Positions 17,153-25,293 of a stretch of 64,000 nt of DNA are shown one piece after another. The stretch is taken from assembly GCF_019655855.1 (NCBI RefSeq), contig NZ_BPFX01000021.1, forward strand, positions 8,583 to 72,582, given 5' to 3'. The DNA comes from Pseudomonas paralcaligenes (lineage in GTDB: Bacteria > Pseudomonadota > Gammaproteobacteria > Pseudomonadales > Pseudomonadaceae). The notes under the pieces were generated by a model that made no database searches, was not told where the DNA came from, and saw nothing but the letters and a program-made list of their open reading frames with translations. The position numbers and the translations under genes are program-made. Position 1 is the stretch's first letter; every line of letters starts with the position of its first letter.

Positions 17153-18805
17153 CTATCGCTTGTCTCGGTAGACATCTTTTCTATGGTGCATCAAGTAACC
17201 GCGCTGCTCCTGTGTGAAAGGGCCAACGTTTGAATTTGGGTCAACATTCCACCGTTTCAGTACATCGCTTACGCCATTCGCAAGCAACAGCTGACCGTTG
17301 TCTAAAAACGAGATCCAGCCTCGATCGAAAAGCTTGTCGATGTGCGGCGCGAGCATCAACCCGTTATTACCGTCTAACCGCTCGCGGTGATCGCAGTCCT
17401 TCCACGGCTTTATGTGGCTGGCAATTAGGAAGTTCTGGTCGGACACGCCAGTGAGCAAGCAGGTAGGTGACTTCTGCAACACGCGCTGGCGGAATAGTCC
17501 CTGGCCATGGCGAGATTTCACCAGCTGAATTTTTTCGGTATCAGGGATGGTTGGGGAGGAGACTATTTCCAGCTCAACCGCATCAGCCTCGGCATCTGCC
17601 TCAAGGTCCTCGATCGCTTCAACTGCGGGAGCATCGGCATGCCTCGCAAGCTCGAGTATCAAGGCGGCCAGCTCCTGATTCACGGCAGCTAGATAGCAGG
17701 ATTGGTTGCCGTGGCCATTGTCCTGCAGTGGGGAGTTTTTAGAGGGCAGTAATGGCCGGATCTGATGGATGTATTCCTTCGGAGAGATAGGTACCGCCAA
17801 TGCAGTCCATTCGATCGGCACCAGCCAACCAGAGTCTGACCAGTTCGCATCGGCCTGTCCGAATCCATCCGGCTTCGGCTTCTCGATATAGTGCCCTCTG
17901 GCTACTCCGATAGCTTTGATCTTGCCTGATGCATAGGAGATAACCAGGTCTCCAGGCTGAACCAGGGTCAGGTTCACATATGTTTGATTGCGAGCACCGT
18001 TCTGGTTTTCCTTAGGGGACCAAATGTAGCCACCTTCAGTCTCCGCCTTGAATGTCTGCTTGTGGTTTACCCACCAGAATCCACTCGCCGGGCGCGGGTC
18101 GCAGCGGGTGCAGAACTGGAGCGGTTTTCCGAACTGCCGATCGCTCCACCCCTTTAGGGCATCAAGGGATTCAGAGCAGACCTTGTAGTAAGAGCCAGTG
18201 GTGAAGTTCTTGCCTTGGACGATAAGATTGCATGAGGAGGTGTGCGCGAGCGGGTACTGAGGAACAGAATGTCGCTTGTCTATGTTGGCGACATAGCCAG
18301 AAGGGTGAGCGCCCGCCCATTCAAGGTACTGATCCTCAGCCCCCCAGAATTTCGTGACCGCTGAAAACGACACGGCGGCAGCTGCCTGCTCAGCGACTAG
18401 CGACTGGACCTCCTGACCCGTAGCATCGTTAGTGGCTGCGCAAGTGCGACGAACTGGTGCTGATCGCACTTCGCGATGGGCTACCGCATCGGCCAGATTT
18501 GGTATCAGGTGAACCCAGCGAACACCGAGCCAATGCCTATGACCGTTAGCGAATGCCAGAGTGAGTTGGGCTTGGTCTACAAGCTCATAGGGTCTGGTGG
18601 GATCTATCTCAGCCACCGCGACGAATCCTGTGTCCTCGGCGTAGGCAAGGATCCGATCGCCGATCTTGAACCTGGTGAGAATTTTCTCACCATCGTCCCC
18701 GGGCTGGCTCTCAAACCCGCACGTGAGAATTCTCAATCGCTGCAGCTCCGACCACCAGTTCTGGTCCGCGGTCTTGGAGCCGATATTGAAGACGTAGTAG
18801 GTCAT
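17153..18805 (-). CDS. Double EVE-like / HNH endonuclease (candidate modification-dependent restriction enzyme)
   Basis: 550 residues with four parts. Residues 1-110 (MTYYVFNIGSKTADQNWW, GFVAVAEID) look like an EVE/PUA-type domain. Residues about 150-240 hold a Cys/His-containing region (YLEWAGAHPSGYVANIDK, SYYKVCSESLDALKGW, FCTRCDP). Residues about 245-355 look like a second EVE-like domain (YVNLTLVQPGDLVISYASGKIKAIGVARG). After an acidic linker comes an HNH nuclease: ASHIKPW (His464), LDGNNGLMLAPHIDKLFDRGWISF (Asn482, His488). In known enzymes EVE domains read modified cytosine, and EVE-HNH proteins cut modified DNA. The gene is intact inside a decayed prophage. The domain borders are my reading; activity and target are inferred. 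Confidence 0.75.
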   Translation of the reverse strand: MTYYVFNIGSKTADQNWWSELQRLRILTCGFESQPGDDGEKILTRFKIGDRILAYAEDTGFVAVAEIDPTRPYELVDQAQLTLAFANGHRHWLGVRWVHLIPNLADAVAHREVRSAPVRRTCAATNDATGQEVQSLVAEQAAAAVSFSAVTKFWGAEDQYLEWAGAHPSGYVANIDKRHSVPQYPLAHTSSCNLIVQGKNFTTGSYYKVCSESLDALKGWSDRQFGKPLQFCTRCDPRPASGFWWVNHKQTFKAETEGGYIWSPKENQNGARNQTYVNLTLVQPGDLVISYASGKIKAIGVARGHYIEKPKPDGFGQADANWSDSGWLVPIEWTALAVPISPKEYIHQIRPLLPSKNSPLQDNGHGNQSCYLAAVNQELAALILELARHADAPAVEAIEDLEADAEADAVELEIVSSPTIPDTEKIQLVKSRHGQGLFRQRVLQKSPTCLLTGVSDQNFLIASHIKPWKDCDHRERLDGNNGLMLAPHIDKLFDRGWISFLDNGQLLLANGVSDVLKRWNVDPNSNVGPFTQEQRGYLMHHRKDVYRDKR

Positions 18806-18861
18806 CTGCTTCCTGCATCACACTGCTTCGGAAGCGGAACGCTAACCCATCAGATCGCCTG

Positions 18862-19035
18862 CTGACCACTAGCCCTTGGCATGAGCCCAAGGGGCTGCCT
18901 CGTGCTTCCACGCTCTATGCCGCGTCGGAAATCGAAGACCTGACCGCTGCAAGCAGACTGCTGTGCCACTCGAAAGAGCAGATCACGAAGACGGTATACC
19001 GGCGCGTCGGCGAGGTGGTGAACCCGACGAAGTAG
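18862..19035 (+). pseudogene. C-terminal remnant of a phage-type tyrosine integrase
   Basis: Reads ...TLYAASEIEDLTAASRLLCHSKEQITKTVYRRVGEVVNPTK and stops at 19035. LLCHS matches the LLGHS box of tyrosine recombinases, and VYRRVGE matches the segment with the catalytic Tyr. Only the last 45-58 residues remain. It lies just inside the right att repeat, where an island integrase is expected. Confidence 0.7.
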
Positions 19036-19098
19036 CCGGCCATTGCGGAAACAGTCAAAGCGGTTGCGGAAACAGGGCGTTTTCCTGCTGGCAAAGAA

Positions 19099-19130
19099 AA
19101 AGCCCCGCAGACCTGAATCTGCGGGGCTTT
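19099..19130 (-). terminator. Rho-independent terminator of tRNA-Cys
   Basis: On the minus strand AGCCCCGCAG pairs perfectly with CTGCGGGGCT around an eight-base loop, and a T-rich tract (TTTTTCTTT) follows. It lies 7 bp after the tRNA CCA end. The same hairpin, with one G-U-type change, is in the left att repeat. Confidence 0.85.
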
Positions 19131-19187
19131 CCATAGTGGAGGCCGAGGTCGGAATCGAACCGGCGTACACGGATTTGCAATCCGCTG
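19101..19187. repeat. Right attachment repeat (att) of the tRNA-Cys island
   Basis: 87-bp partner of 12016-12102. It spans the terminator and the 3' two thirds of the intact tRNA-Cys gene, ending in the 5' side of the anticodon arm. Two of the three differences between the repeats (positions 19171 and 19183) form a base pair in the anticodon stem. Confidence 0.9.
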
Positions 19188-19210
19188 CATGACCACTCTG
19201 CCACCCGGCC
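19137..19210 (-). tRNA. tRNA-Cys (anticodon GCA)
   Basis: 74 nt with an encoded CCA end. The acceptor stem GGCCGGG pairs with CUCGGCC (one G-U), the discriminator base is U, and the anticodon GCA lies at 19176-19178 (complement). The T arm GCCGG/UUCGAUU/CCGAC has one weak pair. It is intact and used as the island integration site. Confidence 0.95.
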
Positions 19211-19433
19211 TCAAACGAAAACGCTGCTCTTGGCAGCGCCTGCGTCAATAAATCGGAGTGGGGAACGAGGCTATTCTTAGCTTCTAACTCTTTGATTTAA
19301 CAAAGATTTCCGCACTCACTACGTGAGCAGCGGACGCATTATGGCCTTGTTTGCAGAGCCAAGCAAGTCCAGCTTCGACTTTTTTCCTGCTCCGAATAGG
19401 GAAAGCCGCTGCTCTTCTTTCCCCTGCGCCCAC

Positions 19434-21737
19434 CTAGTTTTTCACCATCACCTCCAGCGGGCTGAGCCTGAGGATCAGGAGGTTGGGATCGGCATCTATC
19501 TGCTCGCGCGTGAACGGGATCGGTTGCCATGCCTGGCGCGAAAAGAGCTCGGTCTGGTCCGCGAAATGCGGCGATTTCGGATCACTGGACTGCGAGAAGG
19601 CCAGCAGCCCCCTCGCCACCGGCCCCTGCTCGTCGAAACTAACCAACTGGATGTAGCTGCTGCCGCCCACCACCTCCAGATGCCCGCCCTCTCCGGGCTG
19701 GCTCTGGATCGCGTTGTAGATGCCCAGGTGTCCGTCACCGCCGGGAATCGGGATTCGTACGGTGCCCCGCTTGGCCAGCTGGATCTGGCCCCAACTGGTG
19801 CCGGCCGGCAGATGCGTTTCAGCGATCTGACGCGCCGCCTCGCTCAGCGCCTGTTCGAGCTGCGCAGCCACTTGCGGGTCCTGCCAGGCCAGACCGCGCG
19901 GCGTGTGCAGCGGGTCCTGCGGATCGAAGGGATGACGCCAGACCGCATCGGGCTCGGCGAGCGCCTTCATGAAGAGCTGGAAGTACAGCATGCCCAGCCC
20001 GCTCTCCAGCGTTGCACGCCTGTCCCAACCGGCCAGCGCCTCGCAGCTCTCCACCGGCCCGCGCTCCGCTGTGCGGGACGCGCAGAATGCCAGTAGATCG
20101 TCGAGAACCAGATCGGCCAGGTAGACCCGATTGTCGGTCACCAGCTGTTCGAGAAACGCCTCGCTCAACGGCTTTTTCCCACGGCTTTCGAGGGACTTCA
20201 GGGCATAGCGGGTACGCGCGCTGAGCGGCCGGCCTTCGCGACTGACCAGAGGAGAAAAGCCCGTCAGCGGTGCGGCGGGGTTGCTCAGCCAGGCGCTGTC
20301 GTTAGAGTTCTGCACGAAGTCGTCACGCTGTAGCAGCGGCAGGTCGCGGCCCGCCACGACCCCGGGCTGCGCCGCCCCCGGGCCCGTCTGCCAGTTGCAA
20401 TCGCTGCGGCTGCCGTCCAGGCCAGGCAGTCCGTGGGCCAGCAGGGCCTGATCGACGCACGTCCCCAGTTGCTCAGGGGAAAGCTTCGGCACCAGCGAGC
20501 CGTTCATGTACAACGCGCTGCCACGATCATCCACCGCCAGGGTGTTGACCCACGGAATCCCCTGGGTGCCCTGGATCGCCGCGCGGAAGGTCTGCAGATC
20601 GCCGGCCTGGTTCATCTCCATCCACTGCTGCAGGACGCGGGTGTTGCCCAGGTTGACGTCCTGCAGGGCGTAGGCGTGCTGCCGGCTCCAGTCGAGCAGG
20701 CCGGGCCAGTTCAGCACCGGGCCGAAGGTGGACTCATAGATGTCCCGGGTCTGTTTCGACAGGCGCCCGTCCGCTCCGAGCACATCGATGCTCAGAGAGG
20801 TCCGGCGCAGCGGCAGACTCTTCCCGTCGAGCAGGTAGCGCGTAGGATCGTCCGGGTCCAGCGCCAGCCTGTGCAAGGTGAAGTGGCTGGAGGTATCCAC
20901 GGTGTGGGTCCAGGCCAAGTGCTGGTTGAAGCCGATATTCACCACCGGCAGGCCGGGCAACGCGGCGCCCATGACGTCCAGCTTGCCCGGCACGGTCAGG
21001 TGCATCTGGTAGAAACGCAGCCCGCCGCTCCAGGGGAAGTGTGGATTGGCCAGCAGGCGTCCCTTGCCGTTCTCGGTGCGCTGCCCGCCCACAGCAATGG
21101 CATTGCTGCCGCGCTCCAGACGGAAGTCCGACAGGCGCGCTGCCAGGTCGGTCATGGCACGAGGCCTGGACACGGCAGCCGCCTCCCGGGGCGGCGTGGC
21201 GGCCAGCATGGCATCGGCGAACTGGCCGATGCCGCCTTCGACCAGCAGGCGCCGCACCAGCCGCACCATGTCGTCCTCTTCCAGCGGACGCAACCAGGCG
21301 GCGCCACGGCATGTGGCAGGCTGGCGGTCATCGGCCAGGTAGCGATTGAACCCCTGCACGTAACCGGACAACAGTTGGCGGATCGCAGGCGTCTGGCTGT
21401 CGCGGAATGCGGCGATGGCCTCGTCGGTATTCAACCAGCGGAAGAAGAAATCCGACTGGACATTCTCCATCCCGGCGGAGGAGCGCCCTTCCGAACCGAG
21501 GAAGCGGGCTCGCTCGCCCCTCACGGTCAGCACCTCGTCGGCCAGCAGGCACAGGTTGTCCCGCGCGTAGGCATAGCCGATGCCATAGCCCAAGCCGTGT
21601 TCGTCGGCCGCACGAATGTGCGGAATGCCGAAGGAGGTCCAGCGGATTTCGGCTTTGTAGGTCATTGGCGCATCGGCCATTGCCGTGGCCATGAAGCCCC
21701 CTGCCGCCAGTGCGATAAGAATCCTGCGCACGCCCAT
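19434..21737 (-). CDS. pvdQ: Pyoverdine maturation acylase PvdQ (Ntn hydrolase)
   Basis: 767-residue periplasmic N-terminal-nucleophile acylase. It removes the fatty acyl chain from the pyoverdine precursor after export, and family members also cleave long-chain acyl-homoserine lactones. The signal peptide ends at ...ATAMA. The alpha chain carries IRWTSFGIPHIRA and YGIGYAYARDNLCLLADEV. Self-cleavage should occur before Ser211 in LERG|SNAIAVGG, giving the beta chain with ANPHFPWSGGLRFYQMHL, AWTHTVDTSSHFTLHRLALDP and VQNSNDSAWLSNP. These segments match P. aeruginosa PvdQ closely, and the length (762 there) agrees. A PvdS-type promoter lies at its front, overlapping the fpvI stop codon. Confidence 0.95.
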   Translation of the reverse strand: MGVRRILIALAAGGFMATAMADAPMTYKAEIRWTSFGIPHIRAADEHGLGYGIGYAYARDNLCLLADEVLTVRGERARFLGSEGRSSAGMENVQSDFFFRWLNTDEAIAAFRDSQTPAIRQLLSGYVQGFNRYLADDRQPATCRGAAWLRPLEEDDMVRLVRRLLVEGGIGQFADAMLAATPPREAAAVSRPRAMTDLAARLSDFRLERGSNAIAVGGQRTENGKGRLLANPHFPWSGGLRFYQMHLTVPGKLDVMGAALPGLPVVNIGFNQHLAWTHTVDTSSHFTLHRLALDPDDPTRYLLDGKSLPLRRTSLSIDVLGADGRLSKQTRDIYESTFGPVLNWPGLLDWSRQHAYALQDVNLGNTRVLQQWMEMNQAGDLQTFRAAIQGTQGIPWVNTLAVDDRGSALYMNGSLVPKLSPEQLGTCVDQALLAHGLPGLDGSRSDCNWQTGPGAAQPGVVAGRDLPLLQRDDFVQNSNDSAWLSNPAAPLTGFSPLVSREGRPLSARTRYALKSLESRGKKPLSEAFLEQLVTDNRVYLADLVLDDLLAFCASRTAERGPVESCEALAGWDRRATLESGLGMLYFQLFMKALAEPDAVWRHPFDPQDPLHTPRGLAWQDPQVAAQLEQALSEAARQIAETHLPAGTSWGQIQLAKRGTVRIPIPGGDGHLGIYNAIQSQPGEGGHLEVVGGSSYIQLVSFDEQGPVARGLLAFSQSSDPKSPHFADQTELFSRQAWQPIPFTREQIDADPNLLILRLSPLEVMVKN

Positions 21738-21785
21738 CTCCCGTCATGAAATACGCGCCGGGGCTCGGCGCGCGATCAGGAAGAG

Positions 21786-21809
21786 ACGCAGCGAAGACGA
21801 GGAAATTTA
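21786..21809 (-). promoter_or_regulatory. PvdS-type promoter of pvdQ
   Basis: TAAAT (minus strand, 21809-21805), 16 bases, then CGT (21788-21786): an exact match to the iron-starvation promoter used by sigma factor PvdS. The first three bases of TAAAT are the TAA stop codon of fpvI. Confidence 0.8.
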
Positions 21810-22343
21810 GCGGTAGCGCAAGCGGGAAACCCGGCGGGCGGCGTCATCGGGGTCGGCCTTGGAATACTCCATTTCCTTGACCCGGATGCGGCAATGCTTC
21901 ATCGCATTGACGATGTGCTTCTCGACCATGTCCTTGGAGATGCCCATCCGCGAGGCGATCTCATGGTGGGCCATCCCGTCCAGCTTGCGCAGCAGGAAGG
22001 CTTCGCGACAGTTGGAGGGCAACTCGCCCAATGCGCGCTCGACCAGCTCGGCGCGCTGGCGCAGGTACAGCGAGTCCTGCGGGGAGAGGAATTGGTTTGC
22101 GGCCTGCGCCTGTGGTTCGATATCGTCGAGCGATTCACTCTGCCGCACGACGCTGCGGCGATGAACGTCCACGACGATGTTCAGCGCCGTACGATAGAGG
22201 TAGGCCTGCGGATATTCGGCCGCGCTGCCGCGCCCGCCTTCGAGCACGCGCACGTAGGCATCGTGGGCGACATCCGCTGCCAAATGCTGATCACGCAGTC
22301 GTACGGTCAGGTAATGAACCAGTTGCCGGTAATACTTCTCCAT
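21807..22343 (-). CDS. fpvI: ECF sigma factor FpvI (FecI-like)
   Basis: 178-residue iron-starvation ECF sigma factor. Region 2 (VRLRDQHLAADVAHDAYVRVLE, AYLYRTALNIVVDVHRR) binds core and the -10 element. Region 4 (LPSNCREAFLLRKLDGMAHHEIASRMGISKDMVEKHIVNAMKHC) reads the -35 element. It is divergent from a FecR-type anti-sigma gene and lies between pvdQ and pvdE, the neighbourhood known for fpvI in P. aeruginosa, where it drives the pyoverdine receptor gene fpvA. The intergenic region has a Fur-like box. PvdS itself is not in the window. Confidence 0.88.
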   Translation of the reverse strand: MEKYYRQLVHYLTVRLRDQHLAADVAHDAYVRVLEGGRGSAAEYPQAYLYRTALNIVVDVHRRSVVRQSESLDDIEPQAQAANQFLSPQDSLYLRQRAELVERALGELPSNCREAFLLRKLDGMAHHEIASRMGISKDMVEKHIVNAMKHCRIRVKEMEYSKADPDDAARRVSRLRYR

Positions 22344-22470
22344 GCTCCTCCCCAGGCAGAAACGCAGCGCCCTTGCGCCCCAGGAATGCGTGACAAAAAG
22401 CCGCCATGCTTGCCCGACCAGCTGCCTTGAGCCACTATCGGTCGCATTCTATACTGGCACAGTGCCAAAT

Positions 22471-22489
22471 CATAATAATTCTCATATTT
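22471..22489. promoter_or_regulatory. Fur-like box between fpvI and fpvR
   Basis: 12 of 19 positions agree with the consensus GATAATGATAATCATTATC. It lies in an AT-rich spot between two divergent genes that are Fur-controlled in P. aeruginosa. The match is moderate, so the call rests partly on context. Confidence 0.55.
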
Positions 22490-22542
22490 AATAGAAATCC
22501 TATTGTATTGCTTGATTGCTTCCCAGCCGAACCGGTAGCCCG

Positions 22543-23535
22543 ATGACTCTCCACACTTCATCCCATGCGGTAGACGACAGCCTCACCGAGGAAGCGGCCC
22601 GCTGGTGCATGCGCCTGCACGCGGATGACTGCACGGATGCGGAACGGGCGGCATTCGACCGCTGGCTGAGCAGCGATCCGGCCCATGCCCGCGAGTACCA
22701 GGGCATGATGGAGATCTGGCTGGTCAGTGAGCATCTGCCCAGCCAAGCCACGCAGCCTCAATCCCGCACCAGCCTCGAGCAGGCTCCCCCGGCGAGCCCG
22801 CGCAGACGCCGAAGCAAGCGCTTCGTAGCGACCGCGGCTGCGCTGGTCCTGGGACTGGGAGGGTGGCTGGGTTGGCACCAGGGGCTGCTGCCGAACAACA
22901 TCCAGCGCTATAACGCCGGCGAGAACATGCGTATCGCCACCCTGCCCGACGGTTCGCGCGCGGAACTCAACCTGGGCACCACACTCTGGTACGGTCATTT
23001 CCGAAACGGCCGCAGTGTGGCGCTTCGTGAGGGCGAGGCCTATTTCGAGGTCCGGCACGATGCCGTACACCCCTTCGTGGTGTACGCCGGCAACGGCAGC
23101 ATCACCGTCACCGGCACCCGCTTCAACGTCTGGACCTACGGGGACCAGGTGGTGGTCACGCTGACCGAAGGCTCGGTCAAGGTACAGAGCAACCTGAGCG
23201 AACCCAGCCAGGTGGCCTATCTGTCTCCGGGCCTGCAGGCCCGCTTCGACGACGGCGACGAGCTACCGCGCGTGTCGAGCGCGAGCACTAATGCGCTCTC
23301 CTGGCGCACCGGCAAGCTGGTGCTCGACGACCTGACGCTCGCCGAGGCCCTGCCGGTGATCAACCGCTATCTGGATAGACCGGTTCGCCTGGCCGATCAG
23401 AAGACCGCACGGGTGCGCATCGGCGGCATCTACGACACCCGCAACGTCGCCCAGCTGGTACAGACCCTGCCCAAGGTGCTGCCGGTCTACCTGAGTCAGA
23501 ACGCCGACGGCGAGACCGTCATCCACAGCCGCTGA
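22543..23535 (+). CDS. fpvR: FecR-family anti-sigma regulator FpvR
   Basis: 330-residue inner-membrane regulator that holds the sigma factor and relays the receptor signal. The cytosolic N-terminal domain (EEAARWCMRLHADDCTDAERAAFDRWLSSDPAHAREYQ) is the FecR anti-sigma helix bundle. One membrane helix follows a basic stretch (RRRRSK, then FVATAAALVLGLGGWLGW). The periplasmic FecR part shows VALREGEAYFEVRHD and PFVVYAGNGSITVTGTRFNVW. The C-terminal STN-like lobe (LVLDDLTLAEALPVINRYLDRPV) should contact the FpvA signalling domain. In P. aeruginosa FpvR controls both PvdS and FpvI. The ATG at 22543 is my choice; an in-frame TTG at 22516 is the alternative. Confidence 0.9.
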   Translation: MTLHTSSHAVDDSLTEEAARWCMRLHADDCTDAERAAFDRWLSSDPAHAREYQGMMEIWLVSEHLPSQATQPQSRTSLEQAPPASPRRRRSKRFVATAAALVLGLGGWLGWHQGLLPNNIQRYNAGENMRIATLPDGSRAELNLGTTLWYGHFRNGRSVALREGEAYFEVRHDAVHPFVVYAGNGSITVTGTRFNVWTYGDQVVVTLTEGSVKVQSNLSEPSQVAYLSPGLQARFDDGDELPRVSSASTNALSWRTGKLVLDDLTLAEALPVINRYLDRPVRLADQKTARVRIGGIYDTRNVAQLVQTLPKVLPVYLSQNADGETVIHSR

Positions 23536-23536
23536 C

Positions 23537-23560
23537 TAAATATCCCTCTCGCCTTCTCGT
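23537..23560 (+). promoter_or_regulatory. PvdS-type promoter of pvdE
   Basis: TAAAT at 23537, 16 bases, CGT at 23558-23560; it begins 2 bp after the fpvR stop and 57 bp before the pvdE start. Confidence 0.8.
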
Positions 23561-23616
23561 CTCAACGACTCCAGCCGAGCCCTCGGCATTCCCCGTCGGC
23601 ATCCGAGAAGGCCTCC

Positions 23617-25272
23617 ATGACGCCCACTGCAGACAGCCTCACCCACGAAACCCTGAGCATCCTCAAACCCTTCTGGCCGCAGGTGCTGCTCTCGGCACTT
23701 CTCGGCATCGCCGGAGGGCTGAGCATCACCGCCCTGCTGGCCACCATCAACAGCGCCATGAACACAGAAGCCGGCCCCGACCTGGGCCTGGCGTCGCTGT
23801 TCGCCCTGCTCTGCGTCGCTACCGTGGCCTGCTCCACCCTGTCCAAGCTGCTGACCAACTATGTGGGCCAGCGGGTGGTGGCCAACCTCCGTCAGGATCT
23901 GGCTACCAGAATCCTGGTAGCCCCCATCGAGCAGCTGGAGCGCTACCGCGCCCATCGACTGATCCCGGTCCTACTCAACGACATCGGTACTCTCAGCGGC
24001 TTCGCCCTGAGCGTAGCGCCGATGCTGATCGCCTTCGCGATCACGCTTAGCTGCCTGACCTACCTGGCTTTGCTGTCCTGGCAGATACTGCTGCTCACAG
24101 TAGTCACAGTGATCATCGGCACTGGCGCTCAGTACCTGGCCCATCGACATGGCATGCGGAGCCTTCAGGCGGCCCGAGATGGCGAAGACGAACTGCAGAA
24201 GCACTATCAGGCCATTTCCGCGGGCGCAAAAGAGTTGCGCATCCAGCGCGAACGACGCCTGGACATGCTTCACCGGCAGCTTCACGACACTACGGAAGGG
24301 ATCTGCCGCGCCAATATCCGCGCTGCCAACATCTTCATCAGCGCCGAAACCTTCGGCTCGATGCTGTTCTTCGTGGTGATCGGCATGGCCATTGCCTTCC
24401 AAGTGCTCTGGCCCACCACCGAGCGTACCGTATTGGGCGGTTTCGTACTGGTCATGCTGTACATGAAAGGACCGCTGGAGCAACTGGTCAGCAATATCCC
24501 CATTTTCAGCCGCGCCGAAGTCGCCCTGCGCCGTATCGGTGAACTGTCCCAACGCTTCTCCACCTCGGAACCCCATCTGCTGACCACGCCACCAGCGGCA
24601 ACGCAGGAGCCGCTGGAGCGCATAGATCTACGCCAGGTGCGCTACGACTACCCCCAGACCTCTGGCAGCCAGCCCTTCCACCTCGGCCCAATCGACCTGA
24701 GCATCCGCCGCGGCGAGATCGTCTTCATCGTCGGCGAGAACGGCTGTGGCAAGACCACCCTGATCAAGCTTCTGCTGGGCCTCTATGCACCCCAGCAGGG
24801 CGACATACGCCTCAACGGCCGGGAGATCGACAGCGAACGCCGCGATGACTACCGGCAATTGTTCACCACCGTATTCACCGATTACTACCTGTTCGACGAA
24901 CTGCTTCAGGGGCGCTCCGAGCTGCCGCAGGAGGCCCTCAAGTATCTGGAGCGACTGGACATCGCTCACAAGGTCGGCATCCGCGACGGCGCCTTCACCA
25001 CAACCGACCTGTCCACCGGTCAGCGCAAGCGTTTGGCCCTGGTCAATGCCTGGCTGGACGACCGCCCAGTGCTAGTGTTCGACGAGTGGGCCGCCGACCA
25101 GGATCCAGCCTTCCGCCGGGTGTTCTACACCGAACTACTGCCCGAACTGAAGCGCCAGGGCAAGACGCTGATTGTTATCTCCCACGATGATCGATACTTC
25201 GACATCGCCGACCAGTTGGTGCATATGCATGCCGGGCAGGTCGTGAACGAAAACACTCCTCAGTCTGCGTGA
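23617..25272 (+). CDS. pvdE: Pyoverdine precursor exporter PvdE (ABC permease-ATPase fusion)
   Basis: 551-residue half-transporter moving acylated ferribactin from cytosol to periplasm. Residues about 15-310 form the membrane domain (several hydrophobic spans, e.g. VLLSALLGIAGGLSITALLATI, ILLLTVVTVIIGTGAQYL). The ATPase follows, with Walker A GENGCGKTT (about residue 375), signature LSTGQRKR (about 467) and Walker B VLVFDEWAADQDP (about 484). The NTF-type SyrD/PvdE arrangement, location beside fpvR and a PvdS promoter agree with the call. The order (membrane domain, then ATPase) and length match P. aeruginosa PvdE. Confidence 0.94.
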   Translation: MTPTADSLTHETLSILKPFWPQVLLSALLGIAGGLSITALLATINSAMNTEAGPDLGLASLFALLCVATVACSTLSKLLTNYVGQRVVANLRQDLATRILVAPIEQLERYRAHRLIPVLLNDIGTLSGFALSVAPMLIAFAITLSCLTYLALLSWQILLLTVVTVIIGTGAQYLAHRHGMRSLQAARDGEDELQKHYQAISAGAKELRIQRERRLDMLHRQLHDTTEGICRANIRAANIFISAETFGSMLFFVVIGMAIAFQVLWPTTERTVLGGFVLVMLYMKGPLEQLVSNIPIFSRAEVALRRIGELSQRFSTSEPHLLTTPPAATQEPLERIDLRQVRYDYPQTSGSQPFHLGPIDLSIRRGEIVFIVGENGCGKTTLIKLLLGLYAPQQGDIRLNGREIDSERRDDYRQLFTTVFTDYYLFDELLQGRSELPQEALKYLERLDIAHKVGIRDGAFTTTDLSTGQRKRLALVNAWLDDRPVLVFDEWAADQDPAFRRVFYTELLPELKRQGKTLIVISHDDRYFDIADQLVHMHAGQVVNENTPQSA

Positions 25273-25293
25273 GTCGGCAAGCAGGGGGATGCC

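Noticed and set aside
20433..21749. 438-residue frame antisense to pvdQ
   Set aside because: Composition of an antisense shadow (Gln/His/Arg/Gly-rich), and pvdQ is unmistakable on the other strand.
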